From Colocasia esculenta (taxonomy: Eukaryota; Streptophyta; Magnoliopsida; Alismatales; Araceae), in assembly GCA_014218235.1 (NCBI GenBank), contig CM024766.1:68747207-68811206 (forward strand): a stretch of DNA of 64,000 bases, in the 5' to 3' direction. Of this stretch, positions 46,030 to 56,873 are shown piece after piece. Both the position numbers and the translations under genes were made by a program. Numbering within the stretch: the stretch's first letter is position 1; every line of letters begins with the position of its first letter. Below the pieces are notes generated by a model. It made no database searches and had not been told where the DNA came from. It was given only the letters and a program-made list of their open reading frames with translations.

Positions 46030-48017
46030 TGTTGCCCAGCTAGCTAGCCGAGAGGGGGGGGGGGTGAATGGGTTATTTAAAATTTGATCTTCGATTAAAA
46101 ACCTGTTCACTAAAAGGATTACACAACAACTTAAATGAAGGTTAGAGTTAGAGGAAATGAGATAGCAATCACACAAAATACAACCACAAGACAATAGGAT
46201 TTTTATCCTGGTTCGGAACTCCTTTCCACAGGAGACCTACGTCCAGTCCCTGAGCAATACCTCAGGATTTCACTAATCAAGGGTACAGTCCCCCTTAAGG
46301 ACACAACAACACCCAGCTCAGCTGGTCTTCCTTCACACCCGAAGGGAACAACACCCTGGATACTACCAGGTCTTCCTTCACACCAGAAGGGAACAACACC
46401 CTGGATACCACCAGGTCTTCCTTCACACCAGAAGGGAACAACACAAAGAGAGGTTTGAAAGACAAGCCCCTAGATCAAACTGCAACAAGCAATGATCTGA
46501 AGGACCTAGCACTGAGAGCAAAGAATCTAAATCTAGGCTCACTCTCAGAAGTACACAAGCTCTCTTCAAATGATCTTTCACTAGCTAGTAGAGAGCAAAA
46601 GAGCAAAAGCTAAGAGGAATGAAGTTTTCTGCTCTAAACTTTCTTCAGAAGAATTTGAATGTTTATCTTGAACGTTATCTCTTCTTCTGTTCTTCTGACT
46701 TGTATATATATCTTCAATTTGAAATCTAGACGTTAAAGAGTCTGTTGTCTCTCTTTTGAGTAGTCGTTAGACTGAATGACATCTGGTGTCTTGGAAGCTT
46801 CCTGTCCTCAGTCTTTTGATTACTTGAGCACGCAAAGAGATGAGATCTTCAAAGATATCCGATGGCTTCTATTTGTTTAACGTTGTACCATGAAGCTAGT
46901 TCAGAGATCTGCACAGATGTCAATCTCAAATAGCAGACAGATAAGCTGTCTCTGATGTCAGTCAACGTCAGTAGCAATAGTCAAGAAAATAGTAATGCCA
47001 AATAGCTTAAGTCTAAAGGATGTTATCAGAGTAGGCAAGATAAAGGATGATATGGTCTACATGCATGCAGAGATATGCTCAGATCTCATAAATGCAAAAG
47101 CGTCAGAGAGAAATCTACGTGGTCTTTGACTGGTCAATGCTTTAAGATGAATAAGATATCAAGATATGAAATCGATGACTGTATGACTTATGAAATCGTT
47201 ATGAGTCATAGAAAATCGTTATGAACACTTATCAAGTCGTTATGAACTCTAAAGAAATCGTTGCGCAAAGTAAATCGTTATGAACACTTATCAAGTCGTT
47301 ACGAGTTTCAAAGAAATCGTTACGAGAACTAAAGAAATCGTTACGGCTACCAAGTCATTACGAGTTTCAAAGAAATCGTTACGAGAACTAAAGAAATCGT
47401 TACGGCTACCAAGTCGTTGCGAGTTTCAAAGAAATCGTTATGAGAACTAAAGAAATCGTTACGGCTACCAAGTCGTTACGAGTTTCAAAGAAATCGTTAC
47501 GAGAACTAAAGAAATCGTTACGGCTACCAAGTCGTTACGAGTTTCAAAGAAATCGTTACGAGAACTAAAGAAATTGTTATGGCTACCAAGTCGTTACGAG
47601 TTTCAAAGAAATCGTTACGAGAACTTACGAAATCGTTACGGCTAGAAAGTCGTTGTGAGTTCTAAAGAAATCGTTACGAGAACTTACGAAATCATTACGG
47701 CTAGAAAGTCGTTGTGAGTTCTAAAGAAATCGTTACGAGAACTAAAGAAATCGTTGCGACATCTTTAAGAAATCGTTGCGGTATCGATTTGATTGAACTT
47801 TTCGGTCAGAAGGAAATCGTTCTGCTTATCAATAGAAGTCGATACAAAGACTTGGACAAAGCATGAAATGAGACTTACTTGATTGTCTTGAACTTCCATT
47901 TTTCTTTTATTTCCTCTTCTCAAAGCTCAAGTAACTCATTAGTACTATTTTGTTAATCATCAAAATTAATGTATATAAATAAGTGAAGTAATTTATATGG
48001 GGAAAGTTTGGTCATCA
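46030..48017 (-). repeat. 3' LTR of Sire-B
   Basis: 1988 bp, plus strand TGTTGCCCAGCTAGC to TTTGGTCATCA. It contains a roughly 45 bp tandem unit (CTGGATACTACCAGGTCTTC...) at 46353-46440 and the CGTTACG array at 47213-47780. On the minus strand a TATATATAC run at about 46709-46701 is the likely TATA box. Confidence 0.92.
47213..47780. repeat. 59 bp tandem array built on CGTTACG units (left Sire-B LTR)
   Basis: The unit consists of three sub-units of 21, 17 and 21 bp, each starting CGTTACG, e.g. CGTTACGAGAACTAAAGAAA, CGTTACGGCTACCAAGT and CGTTACGAGTTTCAAAGAAA. It repeats about six to eight times and degenerates at both edges. The right LTR has a matching array at about 57955-58530. Confidence 0.9.
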
Positions 48018-48018
48018 A

Positions 48019-48031
48019 TCTCCCCCTTTTT
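48019..48031 (-). other. polypurine tract of Sire-B
   Basis: The minus strand reads AAAAAGGGGGAGA one base before the 3' LTR. Confidence 0.9.
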
Positions 48032-48150
48032 GATGATGACAAAATATACTAAACATTATACAACACAAACATGTTTTTCAGAATAGTTAGTTTTCTCCCC
48101 CATTTTGTCAATAAGCAAAAAGATAGTCTATGAGACAAAGAAGAGAGAAA

Positions 48151-51100
48151 TCATTGTATTAAGTGGGAGGAAAATAGTACATAGGAGACAACAAAGAGGC
48201 ATGCTGTGAGATGACAGCCCATGCCTGATCTCAAAGTCTTCAAAAGTCTGTTGGAAAAACCCAGAAGCAACTGAAAAATTAGGACCCATGGATGGAATGG
48301 CCCTTTGAATGTAAAGTTGTCGTTGCTTTTCCAGGAATTCTTCATACTGATGTGGGTCCAAGATGAATCTGAAGTAAGTGCTCTTTCCAAAGTTGGCACG
48401 ATGGAGAAATCTATCCAGAGAGATGGATAGAAAATCTTCTGATCAAGCAGATCCTGCTTCAAAGCATAGAAGGTTGTATATCTGGCTGCCCACTGAACAT
48501 AGATCTCTTGAATTGGGTTTATGAAGTTGAGATCCATGAAGGCTTCGGATGAGAGAATGGGCTTATCTTGACGAACCAAGGAACTGTTGATTGCCTGTAA
48601 TTGAAGATGGGGTTCCTTGTAGAGAGTTTCCCATATGGTGGGAGTAAGCCTTTCACATTCAGAAATGAGTGGGGCCAAGGTTTGGGAAGAGATGCGGCCA
48701 GAGTGATATTCTCTGAAAATGAACCGCAAGAAGGAGGGTAATCTGCCCAACTTGGTTCACAAACGGCCCATCTGCCTAGCAAACATATCCAGTGCATGGG
48801 ATCCAGCATCTGAGTCAAACACTAAAGAGTGTAGCTTTGGCAGAAGAACTGGAGAGTCAACTTTGAGATTGGCAAAGTCCACTGTGAGGGGAAGATTTAA
48901 TGGACGTTCTGATATCAACATCACTAAGGCTGAATGAAATTGATAGAACTGTACTTCAGGCAGCTTGTTCAAATAGCAAAAATCACTGTACAGCTGAAAG
49001 TTCTTGGCAATTCTGATCTCTTTCAAGATGAAAGGTCCCCACGAGTTCTTATGCTGAATATTGAACCACTCAGAAAGAGTGAGTGGGTGAGCTCGATGGG
49101 TAAGAGATTCTGCCCTGGCAGTCAAATATTTGCTGAATTGAGCTTTGTTGCCCTTGACATTGGCCCACTGATCTTCAGTCTTGAACTCAGTGCCCTCAAA
49201 GATTTGGATTTTTGAGGGTGGGACAGCTGGGTAAAAGGAGAACAATGCTTAGATGCTCAGAGAGGTTGAGGAAAGGAATACCATAGATGGGGACAGGATG
49301 CACTTTTGAACATATTCCTTATAGAGGAATCTTCTTGAGGCTCGAGGGTAAGAGAGTACCAAAGAGGAGGAAATAATGGTGAGGAGGGGATGCTAACAGA
49401 GGATGATTGTTTCCTCTTTTTCTTGGCAGGACTGGGAGGATCAGTCCTGTGGATATGAGTGGCAGTGGAGAGAATGGTGATAAGGATATTTCTCTCAAAA
49501 TCATCCGGCATATTTGTGTCAAAGACACAAGTAGTGAAGGTTTTCTAGAATGATAGTGACAGAGGAAGGAGGAGTAGGAGGATAGAAAAGGTGTTTGGGA
49601 TTGAAGAAAGAAGGTGGTGAAGGTTTGGAATTGAATGATGATGGAGCTGAGGTGTGAGAAGGAGTGGGAGAGAAGGAGGGTTGAGATGAAATGAGAGAGG
49701 AAGATGGTTGGGTGCGAGGCACAGGGTGTTTTTCAGTTGGTGGTGCAGGAGGGGCTGTAGAAGGAGATGAAGGTGAAGAGAGGGTTGGAGTTGCAAGGGT
49801 ATAAGTGTTAGGGGCCTTAGTAGCTATCATGGGCTCTTTCCCTTTATCTTGACCTTCTCTGACAACTGAAGAGGGTCCTGATGACCCTGAAGCTGACTCT
49901 GGTGACCCTGGTGGCCCTGATACTTGAGCTGATGGCCTGATACTTGAGCTGATGGCCTGCTGGCCGAGACTCTTGAACAGGAGGCCCTAGTGGCCGGGGA
50001 ACAACAGCTGGTCTGCTCTGAGTAGCTGCAGGAGAAACTTCACTTGACCTTGAAAGACCTGCTAGCATCGACTTCATATCAGACATTTTTTTATTAAACC
50101 ACTTCATTGCATTTCTGACTGAAGAGAGCTCAGAGGTAGTCGAAGCTTGACTAGCAAGTATCCCTTGCACACTAGACTGCACTGCTGACAGAATTTCTCC
50201 CTGAGCCTTCAACAATTCCAACACCGGGTTCAGATTGACTTTCCTGTGGCTCTTTCTGAGTTTTCTGTGAACTATCCTTTTGCCTTTCCTTTGAGGTGCT
50301 GGTTCTTCAATAGACTGCTCCCCCCGAGAAGGAGCTTCCTCTTCAACTTCCATTTGCTCCCCCTGAGCAGGAGCTTCCTCTTCAACTTCCATTTGCTCCC
50401 CCTGAGCAGGAGCTTCCTCTTCAACTTCTATTTGCTCCCCCTGAGCAGGAGCTTCCTCTTCAACTGGATCTACTGGAGCACTGGACTGCTCCACATGAAT
50501 TGATTCTTCAATGTGGCCTTCTGCCACAGCTTCTTCCATTTCAATTTCACCAAACTGTGAGTCGATTCGAGTGGAGAGAGCTGATTCAATTAAATTCCTA
50601 AGAATTGAGCCAATGATTGAGGTAGGCGAATCACTGGCTTTATCTGCCACTTCCTCCTCAACTACAGAAGCTGTAAAAGATTCTGGCTGAAATGCTGGTG
50701 CTACTCTCTGCTGTTCTGCTGCTGATTGAGCTGCTTGCTGCACTGCTACTAACTCTTCTGCTTGCTGCTGCTCTGCTGGTGCTACTGATTGCTGGTCTGC
50801 TGATGCTACTGCCTGTTGCTTTGCTAGTGGTGTTACTACTGCCATTTCCTGAACATCAGGAATTTCTACATCACTGATTATGGCCTCTCCTTCGGCCACA
50901 GTGGTCTTAGACACCTTCAATTACAGAGAAACCACTTTTCTTGAGATTTCTAGACCTTATACACTGGCCCATCTTCTCCACAACTGCCCCAGATAAGTCT
51001 ATTCCAAAGTGTTTGAAGATCTTTGTAAGTAGATGAGCATAGGGCAATGAGACATTTAACTTACTTTTTGTATCCCATATTTGATCTCTAGCAAATTTCA

Positions 51101-51702
51101 TCCTTTCCAACATGACTTGCGCCATATTAATCTCCCTTTGTTGAATCGCCCAAACATCATATCAGAATCTGCCCTAGTGCACTTTGAGAAGGTGGCACTG
51201 CGAGGAACCAAAATTTGACAAATAATAAAATGAAGAAGACGGTTGTATGCATTCATCTGATTAATATCCAATTTTCCGTCTCTTAGCCTAAACCCTGGAC
51301 CTATAATGCCAAGGCCTTTTGCTTCATCGTTCACTGCATGAACCCCACTGAATCCAGACGTCTTCACTCCAAACAACATGTGCAACAGCTCATGATCGAC
51401 TTTAATTTGGATTCCCTTACCGATGATACAAGGGACCCATCTGCCTCTGACCTTAAGCACACATAAAACGCTTTCACCAGGTCGGGATAGCTTACCTCGG
51501 TGAAAGTGGCAATTTCCATCCACTGCATCCTTCTCAGAGTTTCTGCAATACTTCCCATGCCATTTTTCTCGAGATTTGGAACATCCACTGCCTTGTTTCC
51601 GCAAACCTTTGTCTTCACGAAGGTGAACCTTTCTTACTGTTCTGCGGTTAGGTACTCAGCACTGTAGCCCCCTACACTTTCGGAGATCATCGGAGCGGCC
51701 AT
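48151..51702 (-). pseudogene. Sire-B extra 3' ORF (PF20167-like N-domain, coiled coil, unknown C-domain)
   Basis: Likely ATG at 51702 (MAAPMISESVGGYSAEYL), with a TAA at 51636 in CAA context. Frame changes occur near 51420, 51110 and 50920. The N-domain reads MQWMEIATFTEVSYPDLVKA, HELLHMLFGVKTSGFSGVH, KGLGIIGPGFRLRDGKLDIN and NRLLHFIICQILVPRSATF. The middle (50920-49844) is Q/A-rich with four near-identical EEEAPAQGEQMEV repeats and a coiled coil (LLKAQGEILSAVQSSVQGIL). A proline/serine stretch precedes the C-domain from 49245 (WGPFILKEIRIAKNFQLYSD, VQWAARYTTFYALKQDLL), with a TGA at about 48759 in CGA context. There is no membrane segment. Molecular role unknown; PF20167 is my recollection of the family. 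Confidence 0.75.
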
Positions 51703-52110
51703 GGGTAGAAAGGAGAAGAACTGATCTGGAGAAGGGAGATGATGGAAGAGATGGAAGCTTTCGAGGGATTCTTCGCGAGAAGAGGGGAAAGCTTCAAATA
51801 TTGCAGAGAGTCGATGCCGAAATCGTTAGGGCATCGGCTTTGGGTGAATAGATAAAGGAGAAAGGGTAAAGGTAGAAGATGAGTCGTTCCCAGAACGATT
51901 TGACTAAATAGGATTATTTTATCGAAAACAGGAAGCGCCAAAAGGCGGTAACGGCACAAGGCGACAAAAGGGTTTGACGAGTCAAACTGCTTTTAACACA
52001 ATAGCGGTCAAGGAAGAGTAAATAAACTGAGTTTTGCTTAAAGTGAGAGAGAGAAAAATCTTCATTTATTCTGAAAAATTTATATGCCATTTTAAATACA
52101 GGAATCTTTT
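51703..52110 (-). promoter_or_regulatory. leader of the Sire-B extra ORF with LTR-like motifs
   Basis: Non-coding stretch between pol and the third ORF. On the plus strand it holds CGAAATCGTTAGGG (51820s) and GAGTCGTTCCCAGAACGATT (51881-51900), the AAATCGTT/AACGATTT words that fill the Sire-B LTR array. I see no clear TATA or leader intron here, unlike Sire-A. Confidence 0.4.
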
Positions 52111-53577
52111 CACAAATTGCACATCCCTAATTCCCTTCTAAGAGATGTAAATCTCTCTTCAGGTAGGCTTTTGTGAAGATATCTGCTAGTTGGCTATTTG
52201 TATCAATAAAGGATATTTCTATATTTCATTTGCAACATGATCACGAATAAAATGATATCTAACCTCAATATGTTTGTCCTTGAGTGCTGAACTGGATTCT
52301 GGTCAGATTAATGGCACTAGTGTTGTCACACAGCAATGGAATTGATTTGATATTTAATCCAAAGTCTTCAAGTTGTTGCTTTATCCAAAGGAGTTGTGTA
52401 CAACAACTTCCAGCAGCTACATATTCAGCTTCAGCTGTTGATAGTGCCACTGAGTTTTGTTTCTTTGAAGACCATGATATCAAACATCCTGCAAGAAATT
52501 GACAACAACCACTGGTGCTCTTTCTATCTATCTTGCATCCAGCATAGTCAGCATCAGAATATCCTACTAAATCTATTTCACATGATTTTGGATACCAAAG
52601 ACCTAAATCATGAGTTTTAGCTAAATATCTAAATATTCTTTTTACAGAAATTAGGTGTGATTCTCTAGGATTTGCTTGATACCTAGCACACATGCATACA
52701 CTAAACAAGATGTCTGGTCTACTTGCTGTTAAATAAAGTAAAGACCCTATCATACCTCTATAGTTCTTTTGATCTACCTTTTTACCATTTTGATCACTGT
52801 CCATTCTGGTTGATGTGCTCATTGGTGTTGACAGTGGTTTGGCATTATCGAATCCAAACTTTTCAGGAGTTCCTTGGTGTATTTGGCTTGACAGATGTGG
52901 GTGCCTTCCTTCCCTTGCTTGACTTGCAATCCAAGGAAGTAGTTTAGCTCCCCCATCATACTCATTTCAAATTCTCCCTGCATAAGCTTCTCAAAATACT
53001 TGCAAAGAGATTTGTCAGTAGAACCAAAAATAATATCATCTACATAGATTTGAACTAATAGTATGTGATTGGTCTTTGACTTTATGAATAATGTGCTATC
53101 TACTTTGCCTCTATTGAAACCATGATTTAACAGAAAAGAGCTAAGCCTTTCATACCAGGCTCTAGGTGCTTGTTTTAAACCGTATAATGCCTTATGGAGT
53201 TTGAAAACATGATTAGGAAATTCGGTGTCATCAAAACCTGGAGGTTGTTCAACATACACTTCCTCTTTTATAAAACCATTTAAGAATGCTGATTTAACAT
53301 CCATTTGAAATAGTGTCAAGTTTAGAGCTGATGCATATGCAAGTAAGATTCTAATAGCCTCGAGTCTAGCTACAGGTGCATAGGTTTCATCGAAATCTAT
53401 GCCTTCCTCTTGAGAATAACCCTGAGCTACCAATCTGGCCTTGTTTCTTAGGATTACACCAGTTTCATCCAATTTGTTTCTGAACACCCATTTGGTGCCA
53501 ATAACTGGATGATCTGATGGTCTAGGAACAAGTGACCATACTTGGTTTCTCTTGAATTGATTTAATTCATCTTGCAT
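52110..53577 (-). pseudogene. Sire-B reverse transcriptase and RNase H
   Basis: RT from 53577: LNQFKRNQVWSLVPRPSDHP, GTKWVFRNKLDETG, LFQMDVKSAFLNGFIKEEV, LYGLKQAPRAWYERL and the catalytic IYVDDIIFGSTD near 53030. RNase H follows after a frame change near 52820: GYSDADYAGCKIDRKSTSG, SKKQNSVALSTAEAEYVAA, LCDNTSAINLTR. A frameshift at about 52280 precedes the conserved HIEVRYHFIRDHV end, and a stop interrupts the last part. RT itself is complete over about 250 residues. Confidence 0.9.
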
Positions 53578-53795
53578 GGCTATTATCCAAGATTCATCAG
53601 TTAAAGCTTCATTGATGTCTTAGGCTCTATCTGAGAAACAAAGGCTAAATAATCACAGGGGATTACATTACCTCTTGTTCTTACCCCTATGGATGGATCA
53701 CCAATGATATTCTCAGTGGGTGATCTTTCATGTATCTCCATTCCTTTGGAAGATTTTCATGAGTAATTTCTTCTTCCAGAGGTTCATCCTTGTCC

Positions 53796-55180
53796 TCAAT
53801 TCTTCCAGAGGTGGATCATCCTTGTCATCTCAATTGATGTATCTTTAAGCTTTTTGGACAATTCATCTACATCATCATTATCACTATCTACTTCCTTTCT
53901 CAAGGAAGGGTTAGTTTCATCAAAAATGACATGCACAGTTTGTTCAATTAATAGTGAGCGTTTATTGAAAACTCTATAGCCTCTGGGTTTAGAAGTATAC
54001 CCCATAAAGATGCCTTCATCTGAATTGGCATCCAACTTGCCAATGTCCCTTTTTCCGTTGTTGTGAATAAAGCAAGGGCATCCAAAGATTCTGAAATGAC
54101 TTACCTTGGGCTTCTTTCCTTTGAACAACTCATATGCAGTCTTCTTAAGTATTGGCCTGATCATTACTCGGTTGACAATGTAACTGGCTATGTTGACTGC
54201 TTCAGCCCAAAAATATCTTGGTAGCTCATATTCAGAGAGCATGGTTCTTGCCATATCCAAGAGAGTTATGTTCTTCCTCTCAGCTATACCATTTTGCTGT
54301 GGTGTCCTTGGTGCTGAGAAATTGTGCTGAATTCCTTGATCATCATAGAATCTAGCAAACTTTTCATTTTAGAACTCACCACCATGGTCTGATCGAATGG
54401 ACACAATACTGAACTTCTGATCTTTCTGGACCTTCTTACTGAAATGACAAAATTATCAAAACTATCATCTTTATGCTCTAAGAATGATACCCATGTGAAT
54501 CTTGAGTAATCATCTACTATGACAAATCCAAAATTCTTTCCTCCAAGACTGGTAGTCCTCATTGGTCCAAATAGATCCATATGTAAGAGCTCTAAGGGTT
54601 TTGAGGTAGTCACCACTGTCTTTGACTTGAAGGAACTCTTTGTGTGCTTTCCCTTAGCACAGGGTCTACAAATACTTTCCAATTTTCCATTGACTTTTGG
54701 TAGACCTTCCACAAGATTCCTCTTTCTAAGCTTGTTCAATCCGTCCAAGCTGCAGTGGCCTAGTCTTCTGTGCCACAACTCAGTTGATTTATCTTTGCTG
54801 GCTGCCAGACACACATTTTGCTCTTTGAGTTCTTCAAGGTAGAGCACGTACAGATTCTTCTCTCTATGCTTCAAAGATTACTGCTACATCCTTTAGTATG
54901 CTGCACTTTGATTCTTGAAACTTGATTTGATGACCTCTATCACATAGTTGACTTATACTGATGAGGTTGTGCTTTAATCCTTTGACTAAAAGCACATCTT
55001 CTATGACTGTTTTTCCTTTGCTATTTACTGATCCACTGCCTACTACAGTTCCTTTCCCGTATCTCCATAAGTGACTGTTCCTTCTTCAGCTTGGAGATGG
55101 GAAAACAGCTTCAGGTTTCCTGTCATATGCCTTGAACACCCACTATCCAGATACCATTTGGATGCTCGAGGATTAACCTG
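53796..55180 (-). pseudogene. Sire-B protease and integrase
   Basis: The protease motif WYLDSGCSRHMTG lies at about 55160, followed by GLKHNLISISQLCD. From 54874 comes the pre-integrase region (ELWHRRLGHCSLDGLNKL, CRPCAKGKHTK) and the integrase core (LHMDLFGPMRTTSLGGK). A frame loss near 54430 disrupts the second D region; DHGG is out of frame. After the NGIAERKN region the frame resumes at 54260 (MARTMLSEYELPRYFWAEAV, FGCPCFIHNNGKRDIGKLD) down to 53796. Confidence 0.88.
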
Positions 55181-55839
55181 AAATTAAGACATCAAGCTTT
55201 AGGTACCCAATTCTTTTGGGTCCTGATGGGTCAGTATCATTATTTTTTACTTTCATTATCCACTTTTTGTGTCTTGTTGGATAGGTGGATTTTAAATGAC
55301 CTAGCTATTACAGTGACTACAACATGATATTTTTGTTACTCTTTCAATATACTTAAAATTAGCTTTATAGGCTGTATTTTCCTCAGGAACAAATCTTGGA
55401 GTTGGATACACCTTAGGTGGAATTATAGTTTCTGCATTTTTCAGGTGGTGTGTAGCCACACCATCTTTTCTCTTACCTGAGCGTCTAGCTCCTTTTAATA
55501 TTAGGGATTCTTACCATTTGTAAATTTTTCTAGTGTGCTTGCTATTTTCATTTTCTTCATTTAGATTTTTATCTCTTTACCTTATTCATCTACACTTTCT
55601 TGTTTTTCTAATTTTGTTATTTTTTATTCTTAAAATTTAGTCTTTATATTTGTCAAAGTTCATTAAAGGCGCTTTCCAAATTGTCAGAATCTGAATCAGA
55701 ATTATTACAAGAATCGAAAGAAGAGTCAGAGGTTACCTTTCTTCGATGTTGGCCATGAGAGCCAGGTTGGCTTCTTCTTCATCACTGCTTGAGCTTGACT
55801 CACTGTCTGAGTCACTGCTGTTCTCCCAAGCAGCTGCCA

Positions 55840-56809
55840 TTGCCTTTTTCTTGTATCTTCTGAACTTCTTGGAGCTACTTCTTCTTGTGATCATTTTTCT
55901 TTAGCATTGGACAATCTGCCTTGATATGTCCAGGCTTCTTGCATTAACAGATGGTCTCTCCTTTCTTCATTTCTTTGCCATCTGATCTTTTGAAGTCTTT
56001 ATTTTTCTTAAAGTACCTTCTGCCGGATTGAAATTTTTTCTTCTTGGCCAGGATGCGTTGCAATCTCTTAGAGAGCATTGCTTCTTCATTTTGCTATCTA
56101 CCACACTCCCGCTAGAGCTTGCTTCTGATGACTCTTCTTCTGCTTTCAAAGCATTGGAGTGCTTCTTTCTGCTAGATGATTCTCCTAGCCTTTCCATGTT
56201 GATCTCATGGGCCATGAGGGACCCGATGAGCTTTTCTACTGACATTCTCTTAAGGTCATTAGCTTCTTCGATGGCTGTAACCTTTGGTGTCCATGAAGAT
56301 GGCAAGGATCTGAGAATCTTTCTTACCATATCTGCAATCTCATAGGACTTTCCTAGACTGGCTAAACCATTGGTGATGTCAGTGAATCGACTGAACATCT
56401 GGGTGATTGACTCACCTGACTGCATTTGAAATCTCTCATACTGAGTGACAAGAATGTCGATTCTTGTCTCCTTTACTTTGTCTGTACCTTCGTATGTGAT
56501 CCTTAGCTTTTCCCACATTTCCATGGAGGATTTGCAGGCTGAGACTCTGTTAAACTCCTTCTTGCTTAGAGCACAACATAAAATGCTCTTGGCTTTACAG
56601 TTCAAGGAGATTTTCTTTCTGTCTTCATCTGTCCATTGTGCTTTCTCATTTGTGACAACCAGGTCACCTTCTTCTACTATCGACCAGATTTGATAGTCGT
56701 GGCCTTGTAGAAAATATTCCATTCTGGTCTTCCAATACGGATAATCTTCACCATCGAACAAAGGTGGTCTGTTGACTGACTGACCTTCGAAGTTGCCTTG
56801 GGCTGCCAT
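55840..56809 (-). pseudogene. Sire-B gag
   Basis: Start chosen at the ATG at 56809 (MAAQGNFEGQSVNRPPLFDG), the homologue of the Sire-A start; the frame is open 21 codons further upstream towards the PBS. The UBN2-type capsid domain contains EDYPYWKTRMEYFLQGHDYQ, KVKETRIDILVTQYERFQMQ and ILRSLPSSWTPKVTAIEEAN. It stays open to 55967, where frameshifts begin. The nucleocapsid knuckle at about 55950-55910 reads C-stop-CKKPGHIKADCP, so it is damaged by a small deletion. Confidence 0.88.
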
Positions 56810-56859
56810 TGATCTTTGCTCTTCAGATCGTTGGATCTTCTTCTTTGTCGAAGAGACTC

Positions 56860-56871
56860 GCTCTGATACCA
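56860..56871 (-). other. primer binding site of Sire-B
   Basis: The minus strand reads TGGTATCAGAGC two bases inside the 5' LTR, an exact initiator tRNA-Met type site. Confidence 0.92.
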
Positions 56872-56873
56872 CT

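Noticed and set aside
47213..47780. Possible CRISPR-like array
   Set aside because: The units are contiguous tandem copies with no unique spacers, lie inside a plant retrotransposon LTR and are duplicated in the other LTR.
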